The notes under the pieces were generated by a model. That model saw only the letters and a program-made list of their open reading frames with translations. It made no database searches and was not told the origin of the DNA. A program made the position numbers and the translations under genes. This document shows, one piece after another, positions 34,801 to 45,274 of a stretch of 64,000 bases of DNA (positions within the stretch are counted from its first letter, which is position 1; every line of letters begins with the position of its first letter). Source of the DNA: Saposhnikovia divaricata. Taxonomy: Eukaryota; Streptophyta; Magnoliopsida; Apiales; Apiaceae. The stretch lies in NCBI GenBank assembly GCA_036435485.1, contig CM071596.1, forward strand, positions 136,549,001 through 136,613,000, in the 5' to 3' direction.

Positions 34801-35266
34801 TATTGATTCAGTTTATACAGTTCATTTGCAGATTTCATATCTTGCTTTACAGTTGAATTATTTTGCCAGTCTTATATTGTTGTTTATGCACTTGCTGAGC
34901 AATTGGCTCAATGATATTATTTTTCCTTAACCTTTCAGTGAAACTCGAAGATGGTAAGGACTCTTGAGACTGCGCGTAAGAATTGTGGTGGTTCAGGTGT
35001 AGCCTATAGGAGGCAGTTCCAGGTAGAAGGGAGTGGCGATCAGATGGATCATGTTTTGTTAGACTCTTGACTTAGTCTGTAATCTTTTGAACTTAGAATA
35101 ATTTGTGGTCTGTAATAAATAATTGGTTTTGAATTGGTAGTTTATATTGCTTCAAACTCTTACCTGTTGGCGATCTAGGCGTGGGAGTGGTAATGTCTAA
35201 ATAATTAAATATGCATGCTTTACCATTATCTAGTTAATTTTAATTAAGGGATTTGGGGCCGTCACA
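31839..35266 (+). repeat. 5' LTR of plus Tekay element (3428 bp)
   Basis: Starts TGTAATATCTGGG and ends GGCCGTCACA. Against the 3' LTR I noted few substitutions (for example at 32891, 34198 and 34909) and a few indels (poly-C at 32456, a G run at 33136, an AGA unit near 33300). A TATATAAA at 32582-32589 may be the TATA box. A GA-rich minisatellite lies at 33160-33340; its translation is Arg/Glu repeats and I do not count it as a gene. Confidence 0.95.
33160..33340 (+). repeat. GA-rich minisatellite in Tekay LTR
   Basis: Irregular units of GAGAGAGG, CCGAGAGG and GGAGAAG make an almost pure purine strand of about 180 bases. The 3' LTR has the same tract at 42265-42440 with an extra AGA. In frame it encodes only Glu/Arg repeats. 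Confidence 0.85.
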
Positions 35267-35270
35267 GGTT

Positions 35271-35283
35271 TGGTATCAGAGCC
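35271..35283 (+). other. Primer binding site, initiator tRNA-Met type
   Basis: TGGTATCAGAGCC begins five bases after the LTR end. Confidence 0.92.
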
Positions 35284-35469
35284 ACAGGTTTGAGTCACTG
35301 AACAATATAGGTTTAGGTAACGAGATAGATCACATTTTCAATAATCACTTAGGATTAAAATAGAAACTCACTTAGAATATAAATAGTATTATATTTCTAA
35401 AAGAATAGGATTGATTGACCCTTATTATCGAGAGTGTTTAAGTAGTATGCTTCTAAGTTTTATCTGACG

Positions 35470-35470
<1 letters not shown>

Positions 35471-35543
<73 letters not shown>

Positions 35544-35548
35544 TATTA
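35471..35548 (+). repeat. (AT)n microsatellite in Tekay leader
   Basis: About 70 bases of AT dinucleotides, then TTATTATTA, directly before the open frame of the pre-gag ORF. It may have displaced that ORF's original start. Confidence 0.95.
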
Positions 35549-35615
35549 TTGGCAGCGACAGCGGGCACCAGGACCTTCAGCTCCACCTCCTGCCGAGACA
35601 GCAGATACTGTACCT

Positions 35616-35888
35616 TTGCCCGTTTATCAGGAGTTACTTAGGGAGTGTGATCATCTCTATGATGAGAACGCTCAGCTTCAGAGGAGAGTTGATGCATTGT
35701 ATGAGGATAGTGAGGATATACCCGAGGGCCATGTCCCGACTCTTGTCTCCAGGCTTCAGTCACTCACCGAGATGGCTAACGAGAGGCTTCGCGCTATGGT
35801 ACCTTATCGAGATTGGGAGAGTTATGCTATGGTTCAGATGATGGTGGACGAGCTTCGGCGTGTGATCAGCCAGTTGCTGGATAACTAG
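35616..35888 (+). CDS. Pre-gag coiled-coil-like ORF in Tekay leader
   Basis: In sense, between PBS and gag. The open frame reaches upstream to the (AT)n tract and has no ATG near its start; the position given starts at a TTG, so the true start is unknown and could be spliced or lost. The visible 90 residues are rich in Glu, Leu, Arg and Gln (LYDENAQLQRRVDALYED, ELRRVISQLLDN), suggesting helical coiled-coil structure. No known domain. The minus Tekay-like element has an ORF in the same place. About 330 noncoding bases separate it from gag. Function unknown. Confidence 0.5.
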   Translation: MPVYQELLRECDHLYDENAQLQRRVDALYEDSEDIPEGHVPTLVSRLQSLTEMANERLRAMVPYRDWESYAMVQMMVDELRRVISQLLDN

Positions 35889-36216
35889 TTTTATGTTATG
35901 GGTTTTATGAGATGGCTTATAGTATAGCCATATGATTATCAGACTTATGTTGTTAGACTTTATCGTATTTTCAGTTTCGGTTTTCGAACTTTATGTTGGT
36001 TGGTACTTTGAACCTTTGGATTTGGGTTATCGATGGATGTCATCGGTGCCGTATCGTTTATTATTATCGTTTCTTTTTATCGTATTATTTGGCCGCGTGA
36101 GATGGTTTAAATTTTAGGTTGTACCATGTCATATTAGAACTATTAGACTATATTGTGCCATGTTGCGGTTAGATGTATGTTTGTGGATAAATAGATGTTT
36201 GTTTAATATTCAGAAA
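35889..36216 (+). other. Spacer between pre-gag ORF and gag
   Basis: About 330 AT-rich bases; an ORF at 35932-36117 is hydrophobic and short, with nothing to support it as a gene. Confidence 0.5.
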
Positions 36217-39099
36217 ATGCCTCCAAGAAGGAGCAATGCTAGAGCTAATCAAAATAGGAATCAAGATGATCAGAACAGAGATGATAATCAAGGCAATATG
36301 GATGTGGCCCAACTTTTGGGACTTTTGCAACAGCAGACGACTACTTTGGCTCAGCAGCAGCAGCTACTTCAGCAACAATATCAACAATTGCAACAGCAAC
36401 AAGGACAACAACAACCAGCCCAACCTGTGGTAACTTTTAAATCTTTTCAGGCTGTGAAACCCCCAGATTTCCAAGGAACAAAGGATCCAGTTGAAGCCCA
36501 GATATGGCTTAAGGAAATGGAGAAGGCCTTCGCATTGGTGAGGGTTAGTGATGAACAGAAGGTAGAATTTGCTAGTTATTTTCTTAAGGGTGAATCTAAT
36601 TATTGGTGGGAGTCGGCTAAAGCATTGGAAGCAACAGAAGTGATTCAGTGGGATAGGTTTAAAAGGATTTTTCTGGAGAAGTATTTTCCTAGGTATATGC
36701 AGAATCAGATGGAGTTAAGGTTCTTTAATCTTAAGCAGGAAAATATGAGTGTTGATGAGTATGAGAAGAAGTTTACAGAATTAGCAAGGTTTGTAGGAGA
36801 TTATGTGGATACGGATGAAAAGAGAGCGAAGAGGTTTCAACAGGGATTGAAGCCATGGTTAAGGAGCAGAGTTGCAGCTTTTGAGATCAACTCGTATGCA
36901 GAAGTGGTTCAGAAGGCTATGATAATAGAAGGTGAGAGTGATCAAAATCAGAAGGAAAGGGGCAATTTAAAGAGAAAAGTGGAAGCAATAGAAAGGAAAC
37001 AGGATCAAGGAAAGTCAACTAATCAGATGGATAGAAAGTCCGGATTTCAGAACCAGGGAAGAAATTTTAAAAAGAATGTGCCCAGAAACAGGAACTCAGA
37101 AACCCTTCCTCAGAACCCCAATCAACCAAGATTTCCCCGACCCTCTATACCAGAGTGCAAGACATGTTCTAAGAGGCATACCGGAGCGTGTGTGAAGGCA
37201 GATATTGTTTGTTTCAAGTGTAACCAGAAAGGTCATTATGCAAACGAGTGCAGGAATTCGAAGTCGAGTGTGACTTGTTACAAGTGTGGTAAGGTAGGAC
37301 ACCTGGCTAGGGAGTGCAGATCGCCTGTTCCAAACAACAACTTGATGAGATTGACTACCTCTCCCCCAGTGAACCAAATGGCAACATCTCAGATTCCAAC
37401 TCAGATTCTAAGTCCACCTGTACTTCAACAAGTTCCAGCCCTTCAAGCTCAGAGTTATCAAGCTTCAGCCTATCCAATTCATGCCCGGACCTTCAACATG
37501 TACATGAATGATGCAGTGAAAAGTTCGGATGTAGTGGCAGGTACGCTTTTCGTGAACGCCATTAGTGCAAAAGTGTTAATTGATTCGGGTGCTACTAGAT
37601 CGTTTATTTCTAAAGATTTTGTGAATAAGTTGAAGTGTGATACTCATATGTTAAGAGAAACTTTGAATATTGTGTTAGCTAATCAGGATCAGATACCAGT
37701 TGATAGGGTATGTTCATCTTGTGCAGTAGAGATTTCAGGTTATCTTTTTCCCGTCGCTTTGATACCTTTTCAATTAGGAGATTTTGACATTATTTTAGGA
37801 ATGGATTGGCTTGTCGAGTATGATGCGCATATCGATTGTAAGAATAAGAGAGTGTCATTGAGATCTCCAGAAGGCGATAGAGTTATCTTTAAGGGGCGTA
37901 GGCAGACTAGTACGTTTCTTACCATGATGCAAACCAAGAGATTGTTAAAGAAAGGATGTGAGGCTTATCTTGCTTATGTGATAGATAAGAATCGAGAAGG
38001 AGTGGAATTAGAGGATATTCCTGTAGTCAATGAGTTTCCCGATGTATTTCCCGAAGAACTACCCGGATTACCTCCAGACCGTCAGATTGAGTTCGCGATT
38101 GACTTAGCACCAGGAACAGAACCTATTTCCAAGGCTCCATACAGAATGGCACCGTCTGAAATGAAGGAACTCGCCAGTCAACTTCAAGATTTATTGAACA
38201 AAGGAGTTATAAGACCAAGTGTATCACCCTGGGGAGCGCCAGTATTGTTCGTAAAGAAGAAAGATGGAAGTATGAGACTTTGTATTGACTATCAAGAGTT
38301 AAATAAGTTGACTATCAAGAATAGATACCCGTTACCAAGGATCGATGATTTGTTTGATCAGTTGAAAGGAGCGACATGTTTTTCGAAGATAGATCTAAGA
38401 TCAGGATATCACCAGCTGAAAATCAAACCAGAGGATATACCGAAGACTGCTTTTCGAACAAGGTATGGTCACTATGAATTTTTGGTTATGGCTTTTGGAT
38501 TGACGAACGCACCCGCCGCATTTATGGATTTGATGAACCGAGTGTTTAAGAAATTTTTGGATAAGTTTGTGATAGTCTTCATTGACGATATTTTAATATA
38601 CTCTAAGACGGAAGCAGAACATGCAGAGCATTTAAGGATAGCATTGGAGATATTGAGAAAGGAGAAGTTGTATGCCAAGTTTTCCAAGTGTGAGTTTTGG
38701 TTGAAGGAAGTCCAATTTTTGGGACATATTGTGAGTAAGGAAGGAATTCGAGTCGACCCAGTAAAGATTGAAGCAGTTGTGAATTGGGAAAGACCAAGGA
38801 CACCAACAGAAGTAAGAAGTTTTATGGGACTAGCAGGATATTACCGCAGATTTGTTAAGGATTTTTCTAAGATTGCTGTACCGTTGACCAAGTTGACCCG
38901 GAAGAATGAAAAGTTTGAATGGACTGATAAGTGTGAAAAGAATTTTCAAGAGCTTAAGCAAAGATTGGTAACTGCTCCAGTGTTAGCATTACCGGATGAT
39001 AAAGGAGAGTTTGTAATCTACAGCGATGCTTCGCATAAAGGTTTAGGGTGTGTGTTGATGCAGCATGGAAAGGTGATTGCGTATGCTTCAAGGAACTGA
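36217..39099 (+). CDS. Tekay gag-protease-RT and RNase H start, ends at frameshift
   Basis: The ATG at 36217 (MPPRRSNARAN) was preferred over the longer open frame because it gives the usual Tekay Gag start. The 960 residues hold a Gln-rich stretch, the Gag domain (AVKPPDFQG, YWWESAK, YFPRYMQNQ), two CCHC knuckles at about 332-345 and 354-367, protease with DSGA at 456, RT (FSKIDLRSGYHQL, catalytic FIDD at 788-791) and the RNase H opening YSDAS with Asp near 937. The frame stops at TGA 39097-39099 because one base is missing at 39094-39095; the next frame carries on without a gap. Gag packages RNA, and the enzymes mature and copy it. Confidence 0.95.
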   Translation: MPPRRSNARANQNRNQDDQNRDDNQGNMDVAQLLGLLQQQTTTLAQQQQLLQQQYQQLQQQQGQQQPAQPVVTFKSFQAVKPPDFQGTKDPVEAQIWLKEMEKAFALVRVSDEQKVEFASYFLKGESNYWWESAKALEATEVIQWDRFKRIFLEKYFPRYMQNQMELRFFNLKQENMSVDEYEKKFTELARFVGDYVDTDEKRAKRFQQGLKPWLRSRVAAFEINSYAEVVQKAMIIEGESDQNQKERGNLKRKVEAIERKQDQGKSTNQMDRKSGFQNQGRNFKKNVPRNRNSETLPQNPNQPRFPRPSIPECKTCSKRHTGACVKADIVCFKCNQKGHYANECRNSKSSVTCYKCGKVGHLARECRSPVPNNNLMRLTTSPPVNQMATSQIPTQILSPPVLQQVPALQAQSYQASAYPIHARTFNMYMNDAVKSSDVVAGTLFVNAISAKVLIDSGATRSFISKDFVNKLKCDTHMLRETLNIVLANQDQIPVDRVCSSCAVEISGYLFPVALIPFQLGDFDIILGMDWLVEYDAHIDCKNKRVSLRSPEGDRVIFKGRRQTSTFLTMMQTKRLLKKGCEAYLAYVIDKNREGVELEDIPVVNEFPDVFPEELPGLPPDRQIEFAIDLAPGTEPISKAPYRMAPSEMKELASQLQDLLNKGVIRPSVSPWGAPVLFVKKKDGSMRLCIDYQELNKLTIKNRYPLPRIDDLFDQLKGATCFSKIDLRSGYHQLKIKPEDIPKTAFRTRYGHYEFLVMAFGLTNAPAAFMDLMNRVFKKFLDKFVIVFIDDILIYSKTEAEHAEHLRIALEILRKEKLYAKFSKCEFWLKEVQFLGHIVSKEGIRVDPVKIEAVVNWERPRTPTEVRSFMGLAGYYRRFVKDFSKIAVPLTKLTRKNEKFEWTDKCEKNFQELKQRLVTAPVLALPDDKGEFVIYSDASHKGLGCVLMQHGKVIAYASRN

Positions 39100-40898
39100 A
39101 ACCTCATGAACAGAGATACCCTACCCATGACCTCGAACTAGCAGCGATCGTATTTGCATTGAAATTGTGGAGACATTATCTTTATGGTGAGAAGTGTGAG
39201 ATATTCACGGATCATAAGAGTCTTAAGTACATTTTTACTCAGAAGGAACTCAACATGAGACAAAGAAGATGGTTAGAACTGATAAAGGATTATGATTGTA
39301 CCATTAGTTATCACCCGGGAAAGGCGAATGTCGTAGCTGATGCGCTAAGCAGGAAGGAAAGATTGAATACGTTGACAATGACTCAAGAATTGTTTAGAGA
39401 GTTTGAGAAGTTAGAAATTGAAGTTTGTACAACAGAGATATCAGCAGATCAAGTCTATACCATGACATTTCAACCGGTACTATTAGACAAAATTCGGAAA
39501 TGCCAAGAAGAAGTGATGAATCAGAGATTGAATGAATTGACCGGAGAAGAAATTTATACGCAGAAAGATAACCAAGGTATTTTAAGATTTTCCTCAAGGA
39601 TATGGATTCCTGATGTGAAAGAGTTGAAAGAAGAATTGTTGTGTGATGCCCATAGTTCTAAGTTTTCATTACATCCTGGAAGCACGAAAATGTATCAAGA
39701 TTTGAAGAAGAACTTTTGGTGGCCAGACATGAAAAGAGAAATTGCAGAGTGGGTAAGTCGTTGTTATACATGCCAAAGAGTGAAAGCAGAACATCAAAGA
39801 CCAAGTGGATTAATTCAACCATTGGAGATACCTGAGTGGAAGTGGGAGCACATTGCAATGGATTTTGTAGTAGGTCTACCAAGATCGAAGGCTAATCATG
39901 ATGCGATTTGGGTTATAGTTGATCGATTGACGAAATCAGCTCATTTCTTGCCGATTAACGAGAGATTTTCGCTAGACAAGTTGGTGCATTTGTACTTGAA
40001 AGAAATTGTGACTCGTCATGGAGTTCCAGTATCTATAGTATCTGACAGAGATCCACGTTTTAACTCAAGATTTTGGAGACAGTTTCAAGAACATCTCGGA
40101 ACGCAACTCAGAATGAGTACTGCTTATCATCCTCAGACAGATGGTCAGAGCGAAAGAACGATTCAGACAATTGAAGACATGCTTAGAGTTTGTGCAATAG
40201 ATTTTAAAGGTAATTGGGACGAGCATCTACCTTTGGTGGAATTTTCTTACAACAACAGCTATCATGCTAGTATTGGGATGCCTCCATATGAAGCTCTCTA
40301 TGGAAGGAAGTGTAGATCTCCTGTGTGTTGGGAAGAAGTTGGTGAGCGAAAGATAGTCGGACCAGAATTGATTCAGCAGACGAAAGAGACAGTGCAAATA
40401 ATTCAGAAAAGATTGCGAGCTGCTCAGGACAGACAGAGAAAGTATGCGGATCCAGCAAGAAAGAAAGTAGATTTTGAAGTAGGTGATCTAGTGTTGTTAA
40501 AAGTTTCGCCATGGAAAGGATTAACCAGATTTGGGAAGAAAGGAAAGCTAAGTCCAAGATTTGTAGGACCTTTTGAGATTCTGCGACGTGTAGGCAAAGT
40601 AGCTTATGAATTAGCTTTACCGCCTCAGATGCAGCATATTCATAATGTTTTTCATGTATCGATGCTTAAGAAGTTTCATCCTGATACTAAGTGTATAATA
40701 GAGTATGAGCCAGTAGAAATTCAGCCAGATTTGTATTATGTAGAGCGGCCGATCAGAATAGAAGATCGCCGAGAGAAAGTGCTTAGAAATAAATCAGTTG
40801 CTTTAGTTAAAGTCTTGTGGAGGAATCCTAAGGTTGAAGAGTCAACCTGGGAGTTAGAAAGCGATATGTTAGAACAGTACCCTCATTTGTTTACATAG
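39096..40898 (+). CDS. Tekay RNase H, integrase and chromodomain
   Basis: Continues pol in the next frame after the one-base deletion. It opens with the rest of RNase H (THDLELAAIVFALK, FTDHKSL, ADALSRK). The integrase H-H-C-C finger follows (HSSKFSLHPG to CYTCQ). The DDE core has Asp at 39861, Asp at 40044 and Glu at 40152, with D-35-E spacing. A GPF motif (FVGPFEILRR) and a C-terminal chromodomain (about 40750-40895; VLWRNPKVEESTWELE) complete it. Chromodomains of this class steer integration toward heterochromatin marks. Stop at 40896-40898. Only the upstream frameshift separates it from gag-RT, so the family was active recently. Confidence 0.94.
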   Translation: MKPHEQRYPTHDLELAAIVFALKLWRHYLYGEKCEIFTDHKSLKYIFTQKELNMRQRRWLELIKDYDCTISYHPGKANVVADALSRKERLNTLTMTQELFREFEKLEIEVCTTEISADQVYTMTFQPVLLDKIRKCQEEVMNQRLNELTGEEIYTQKDNQGILRFSSRIWIPDVKELKEELLCDAHSSKFSLHPGSTKMYQDLKKNFWWPDMKREIAEWVSRCYTCQRVKAEHQRPSGLIQPLEIPEWKWEHIAMDFVVGLPRSKANHDAIWVIVDRLTKSAHFLPINERFSLDKLVHLYLKEIVTRHGVPVSIVSDRDPRFNSRFWRQFQEHLGTQLRMSTAYHPQTDGQSERTIQTIEDMLRVCAIDFKGNWDEHLPLVEFSYNNSYHASIGMPPYEALYGRKCRSPVCWEEVGERKIVGPELIQQTKETVQIIQKRLRAAQDRQRKYADPARKKVDFEVGDLVLLKVSPWKGLTRFGKKGKLSPRFVGPFEILRRVGKVAYELALPPQMQHIHNVFHVSMLKKFHPDTKCIIEYEPVEIQPDLYYVERPIRIEDRREKVLRNKSVALVKVLWRNPKVEESTWELESDMLEQYPHLFT

Positions 40899-40922
40899 CT
40901 GATTCTGGGGACAGAATCCTTT

Positions 40923-40936
40923 TAAGGGGGGAAGGA
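40923..40936 (+). other. Polypurine tract of Tekay element
   Basis: AAGGGGGGAAGGA-type purine run directly before the 3' LTR start at 40937; it primes plus-strand synthesis. Confidence 0.88.
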
Positions 40937-43900
40937 TGTAATATCTGGGAATTTCGTACTATTTAAATAATATTATTTGGCATTTAAAATATTATTATGT
41001 GCCTTAATTGAGGAGTCATTACATGTTTGTGTGATTTTGAATATATGTTACGTGTCTAATTGCTAGATGTGTTGACGTGAAATTTTATTAAAATTCTGTA
41101 TAGCTTTTAAATGTTAAAGCATGATTTTTGTTCACTTAAATATTTTTGTAAAATTATGGGAGTTAGTAAAAATTATGAAATCTCTTGTTATATTGTCTTT
41201 ATGCATTTAGAGACTTTTTAAAAATAAAGGTTTAATTTATTTTCGAATTAAAGGATTTTACAATGATTTTTCCTAGTTTTTATTCTTTTAAAATATTAAA
41301 ACTTGTAAAATCCAAATCTTTTTATAAAACGATTTTAAAAATGTTTTAAAAATATTTTGAGAAGGACAATTTTATGTTTTAAATATATGTGCCAATAATT
41401 TATTTTTAAATCCAAAGTGTTTTGTAATTAGGATTTTATAAGTCTTTTATTTATCAAATTGCATCATTAAAATATGTTTTAATTAGTGTTAAGTGTGTGT
41501 AACTTGGACAAAACAAAACCCTCCCCTTTTTTTTTATTTTTCACGCGGACAAACCCCCCCCCCCCCGGTCTCTTCTTTCTCCCCGTGTCTCTTCTCTCCC
41601 CCTTCTCTCAAAATTCTCTCAACCTCCATTAACCTTCAACCTCAAGAATCAAGGTATTTCTCCATTAAAATCTCATACTATTATATATAAAATTACTCCT
41701 CTCTTCATCCTCTACAACCTCATGTTTTTGGATTTCGATTTTATTCACCTTTCAAATTAGGGTTTTCGAAAATCAAGCTTTCAAGGTAAGTTTTTGTGGG
41801 TTTTGTTGGTTGGGTATACTCCTTGTAAGAGACCCACGAAATTACGGGCTCTTCGGAGGATCCCAAACCTTCGGCCATGATCGAAAGTGAGCCGAAGGGT
41901 TGCATGCAAGTGTTAATTCATTGATTTTACGAAATTACTATATGATATGTGATTGCATGTTAGTGTTTACAAGTTTTTAAGTTAAGTTTAACGATGGGTA
42001 TAAGTTTTTATGAGATTACAAGGTGTGGGCATGTATGTTTTGTGAATTGATGTTTGTTAGTAGGTGTAAATCAATAAGGGTTTAGGGTTTTGATGATTTA
42101 ATGTTATGAAATTTGATGGGTTAAAGTTATAGTTTGATTTTGAGTTGTAAATTGTAAGTTAGTGATGTTGGGTATTGAGATATTGGATGGTGAATCAAAA
42201 TTGTGTGTAAATATGGTGTAAGTCATTGTGAGAAATTTGGTGTGGGTGTTAGTGTTGGAGAGAAAGAGGCCGAGAGAGAGAGATTGATGGAGAGGGAGAG
42301 AGACCGAGAGGGAGAAAGGAGAGAGATGGAGAGGGAGAAGCCGAGGGAGAGAGAGAGAAGCCGAGGGAGGGAGAGAGAGGCCGAGAGGCCGAGAGAGAGA
42401 GAGAAGAAGGAGGGAGCCGAGAGGGAGAGGAAGAGAGATTGTGGTGAACTTGTATGAATTCTTGAGAGTAAATTGCTTAAAGTAATTGCATGTTATGTGA
42501 ATTAAATTGTTACATGATTATTGTTATGTGAATTTGAATAATTGGATTGAATAGTAAGTACGTGTGGTGATAGTAATTTGGTTACGACTTGCATGAGTTG
42601 TGTTTTGCTTGAGAATTTTTGGTGGAACAATAAGAGTATATCTTAGCCTAATTGATTATTTGAAAATTTTCTAAGTATCGTCTTATAAATTAGAAGTGCA
42701 TATAGGTTTTATAAGTGATAATGATTTAATTGCGAAATTGTTTACTTGGAGATTTGTAAGTGATTTTGGATAGAGTTATATACATATGAGTATAATTTGA
42801 CTCCTTGGACCGGTTGTATTCCGGTATGGTATGACGATGATACAAAGGAAATGCTGCCGAATTTTTTTAAAACTCTATAAGTACAACTTTCAAACCCAAG
42901 GCACGTTTCCAATGTTAAGTCGTGATATCATTAGTTATGCTATGCTATAATACATTATAAGTTATGTGACTTGATGTGCTACGTGACTTATGTGACTACG
43001 TGTATATATAAGTATATATGTGGAGTACTATAAAGATATCGTTGGGGCACTAGGTTACTAAGTCATCTTGTGGTATGTAAACAATGAGGGGAAAATTAAG
43101 ATACTGATTATATTTTATATAGGTCCCAGTAGGAGGCCAGGCAAGGAGCCGATCAAGGAAGATAGTTGAATAGTGCGAGCAAGTGAATTAAGGCAAGTGT
43201 ACTATCCTACCTTGTTGTTACCATATGATGAATGCCATGAGATATTGAATTGTTAGTTTGTTACAAACTAGTTCTTTCCGACCTTATTATTGTCATATAC
43301 CTTGTGATTGATTTCATATCCCTTGAACTTGACTTGACTTGCTAATCGATAATCATATTTCTTGGAAAACCTTTTTATAACCTTATCGAATTCTTGAATT
43401 CTTGAACCAACTACTTAAATATCTTCTTGTACTTAAACTCGTTTCTATCTAAAAACAATTGTTGATTCTTGATTAACCTTTCGTGATTAAACTTTCTTGA
43501 ATTAACCTTTCCTGACTTAACCAAGTTATACTAAACAGAATCCCAACTCCCAAGAATTCAGAATGATTGACTTTCTTCACTTTACCTTATCATTTATTTG
43601 AAATTTGAGAATCCTATTCTTGTTGATTAACAACTTGATATAACATTGATATTCTTGTTTCTTTGAGATGAATTGAATTTGATAAACATTGTTGGACCTA
43701 AATGGAATTGGATGGAATGTTACTTTGACCGAGGCGCCGGTCCAAATCATGTTACTATTATAGGCCAACGTGTGCCTGGGATCCCCTTATATTTGGTGAA
43801 CACCGTATTGGATATGCGGGTTCGGAGCTTTGTCGTGGGCTGATCACCCAGCGTTGCTCGTAGCGTCTTATCAGATATTCCAATTCCTTCTCATTTTATT

Positions 43901-44370
43901 TTGATATTGATTCAGTTTATACAGTTCATTTGCAGATTTCATATCTTGCTTTACAGTTGAATTATTTTGCCAGTCTTATATTGTTGTTTATGCACTTGCT
44001 GAGCAATTACCTCAATGATATTATTTTTCCTTAACCTTTCAGTGAAACTCGAAGATGGTAAGGACTCTTGAGACTGCGCGTAAGAATTGTGGTGGTTCAG
44101 GTGTAGCCTATAGGAGGCAGTTCCAGGTAGAAGGGAGTGGCGATCAGATGGATCATGTTTTGTTAGACTCTTGACTTAGTCTGTAATCTTTTGAACTTAG
44201 AATAATTTGTGGTCTGTAATAAATAATTGGTTTTGAATTGGTAGTTTATATTGCTTCAAACTCTTACCTGTTGGCGATCTAGGCGTGGGAGTGGTAATGT
44301 CTAAATAATTAAATATGCATGCTTTACCATTATCTAGTTAATTTTAATTAAGGGATTTGGGGCCGTCACA
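40937..44370 (+). repeat. 3' LTR of plus Tekay element (3434 bp)
   Basis: Near-identical to 31839-35266; same ends TGTAATATC and GTCACA. GA-rich tract at about 42265-42440. Confidence 0.95.
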
Positions 44371-44375
44371 TTTAC

Positions 44376-45269
44376 AAACTCCGAGATATATTTAAATCTC
44401 ACTATACTGAGTATTGTATTAAAAGTATTCTTCGATCTACAAGTCATATCGACTAGAGAATACACATAAAGTCATAAGCATATAAGGCTTATTGAACTTA
44501 ATTATAATTAATATTCGTGTAAGAATATTATAGTCACCCTAGGACATATTAAGTCCAAACCTCTTTTTATATTACGGTTTGTTTCGTAGATATTGTTTTC
44601 TAAGTTTTGCAGTGAGGTGAAGTTGAAGTGAGGTGATTCTCGTTCTAAGGCCCAAGTCCTAGGCACTAGCGGGGAGTTAGTGGCTTTTGCACCGTGAAGA
44701 AGAGGAAAGACCCAAGACCTTTCATCTAAGATCCAAGACCGGCAAAAGCAAGGAATTCAAAGACTACACCAAGGGTTCTACATCAACTTTGAAGAAGTAG
44801 CGGGGAGTTGCTGTCTAAGATAAGTTGTGTAGGTTTCATAACGACTTTGAGGGAGTAATGGGGAGTTACGGTCCAAGACAAGTCTTGTGGGTATTACATT
44901 TATTTTGAGGTAGTAGCGGGTAGTTACGTATCAAGATAAATATTTGTAAGGTTGTGTAAGGATTCTCCGCCTACTATAAAGGAGTCTCTTTATAGTGGAA
45001 GAAATCTCGAGTCCGGAGAGGAGCTCGGGGACTGGAGTAGGGGTGAGCGAATCCATTAGGGGTTGCGCCATCGCGAACCAGGATAAAATCTCCTGTGTGG
45101 TATTTTCCTGATTTGTCTTTTATTTCTGCACTTATAAACTGAATAAACGACTCGGTAAAGTTTTAAAAATGGAAAATTATTTTAAAACGCCATAATAATT
45201 TTTAAATTGGTAGTTAAGCTATTCAACCCCCCCTTCTAGCTTAACATAGCCCTCTTACGGGACCTAACA
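44376..45269 (+). repeat. 3' LTR of plus Sirevirus, right part
   Basis: Resumes the LTR after the Tekay insert and target copy (44371-44375). It matches 17286-17854 but carries about 311 extra bases (about 44890-45210), including a third GTAGCGGG-type repeat unit. Ends GGGACCTAACA at 45269, followed by the target copy GATAC. Confidence 0.92.
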
Positions 45270-45274
45270 GATAC

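Larger units (their letters stand above)
31839..44370 (+). mobile_element. Young Tekay-type chromovirus (Ty3), 12.5 kb
   Basis: Two near-identical LTRs (31839-35266, 40937-44370), an initiator tRNA-Met PBS, gag-pol ending in a chromodomain, and a PPT. Target copies: TTTAC at 44371-44375 and TCTAC at 31834-31838; the undisrupted Sirevirus 5' LTR reads TTTAC at this site. The only coding defect I see is a one-base deletion in the RNase H region. It lies inside the Sirevirus 3' LTR and is the innermost insertion on the left side. Confidence 0.95.
14852..45269 (+). mobile_element. Sirevirus (Ty1/copia, SIRE/Maximus type), complete but defective
   Basis: Long LTRs flank gag, pol in protease-integrase-RT-RNase H order, and an extra ORF after pol. 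Both ends have the 5-bp target duplication GATAC (14847-14851 and 45270-45274). The 3' LTR is split by a Tekay element at 31839-44370. Removing the insert gives an element of about 17.9 kb. Gag is intact, but pol carries four in-frame stops, so this copy could move only with help. A long coiled-coil Gag, an extra 3' ORF and multiplied polypurine tracts are Sirevirus marks. Confidence 0.93.
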
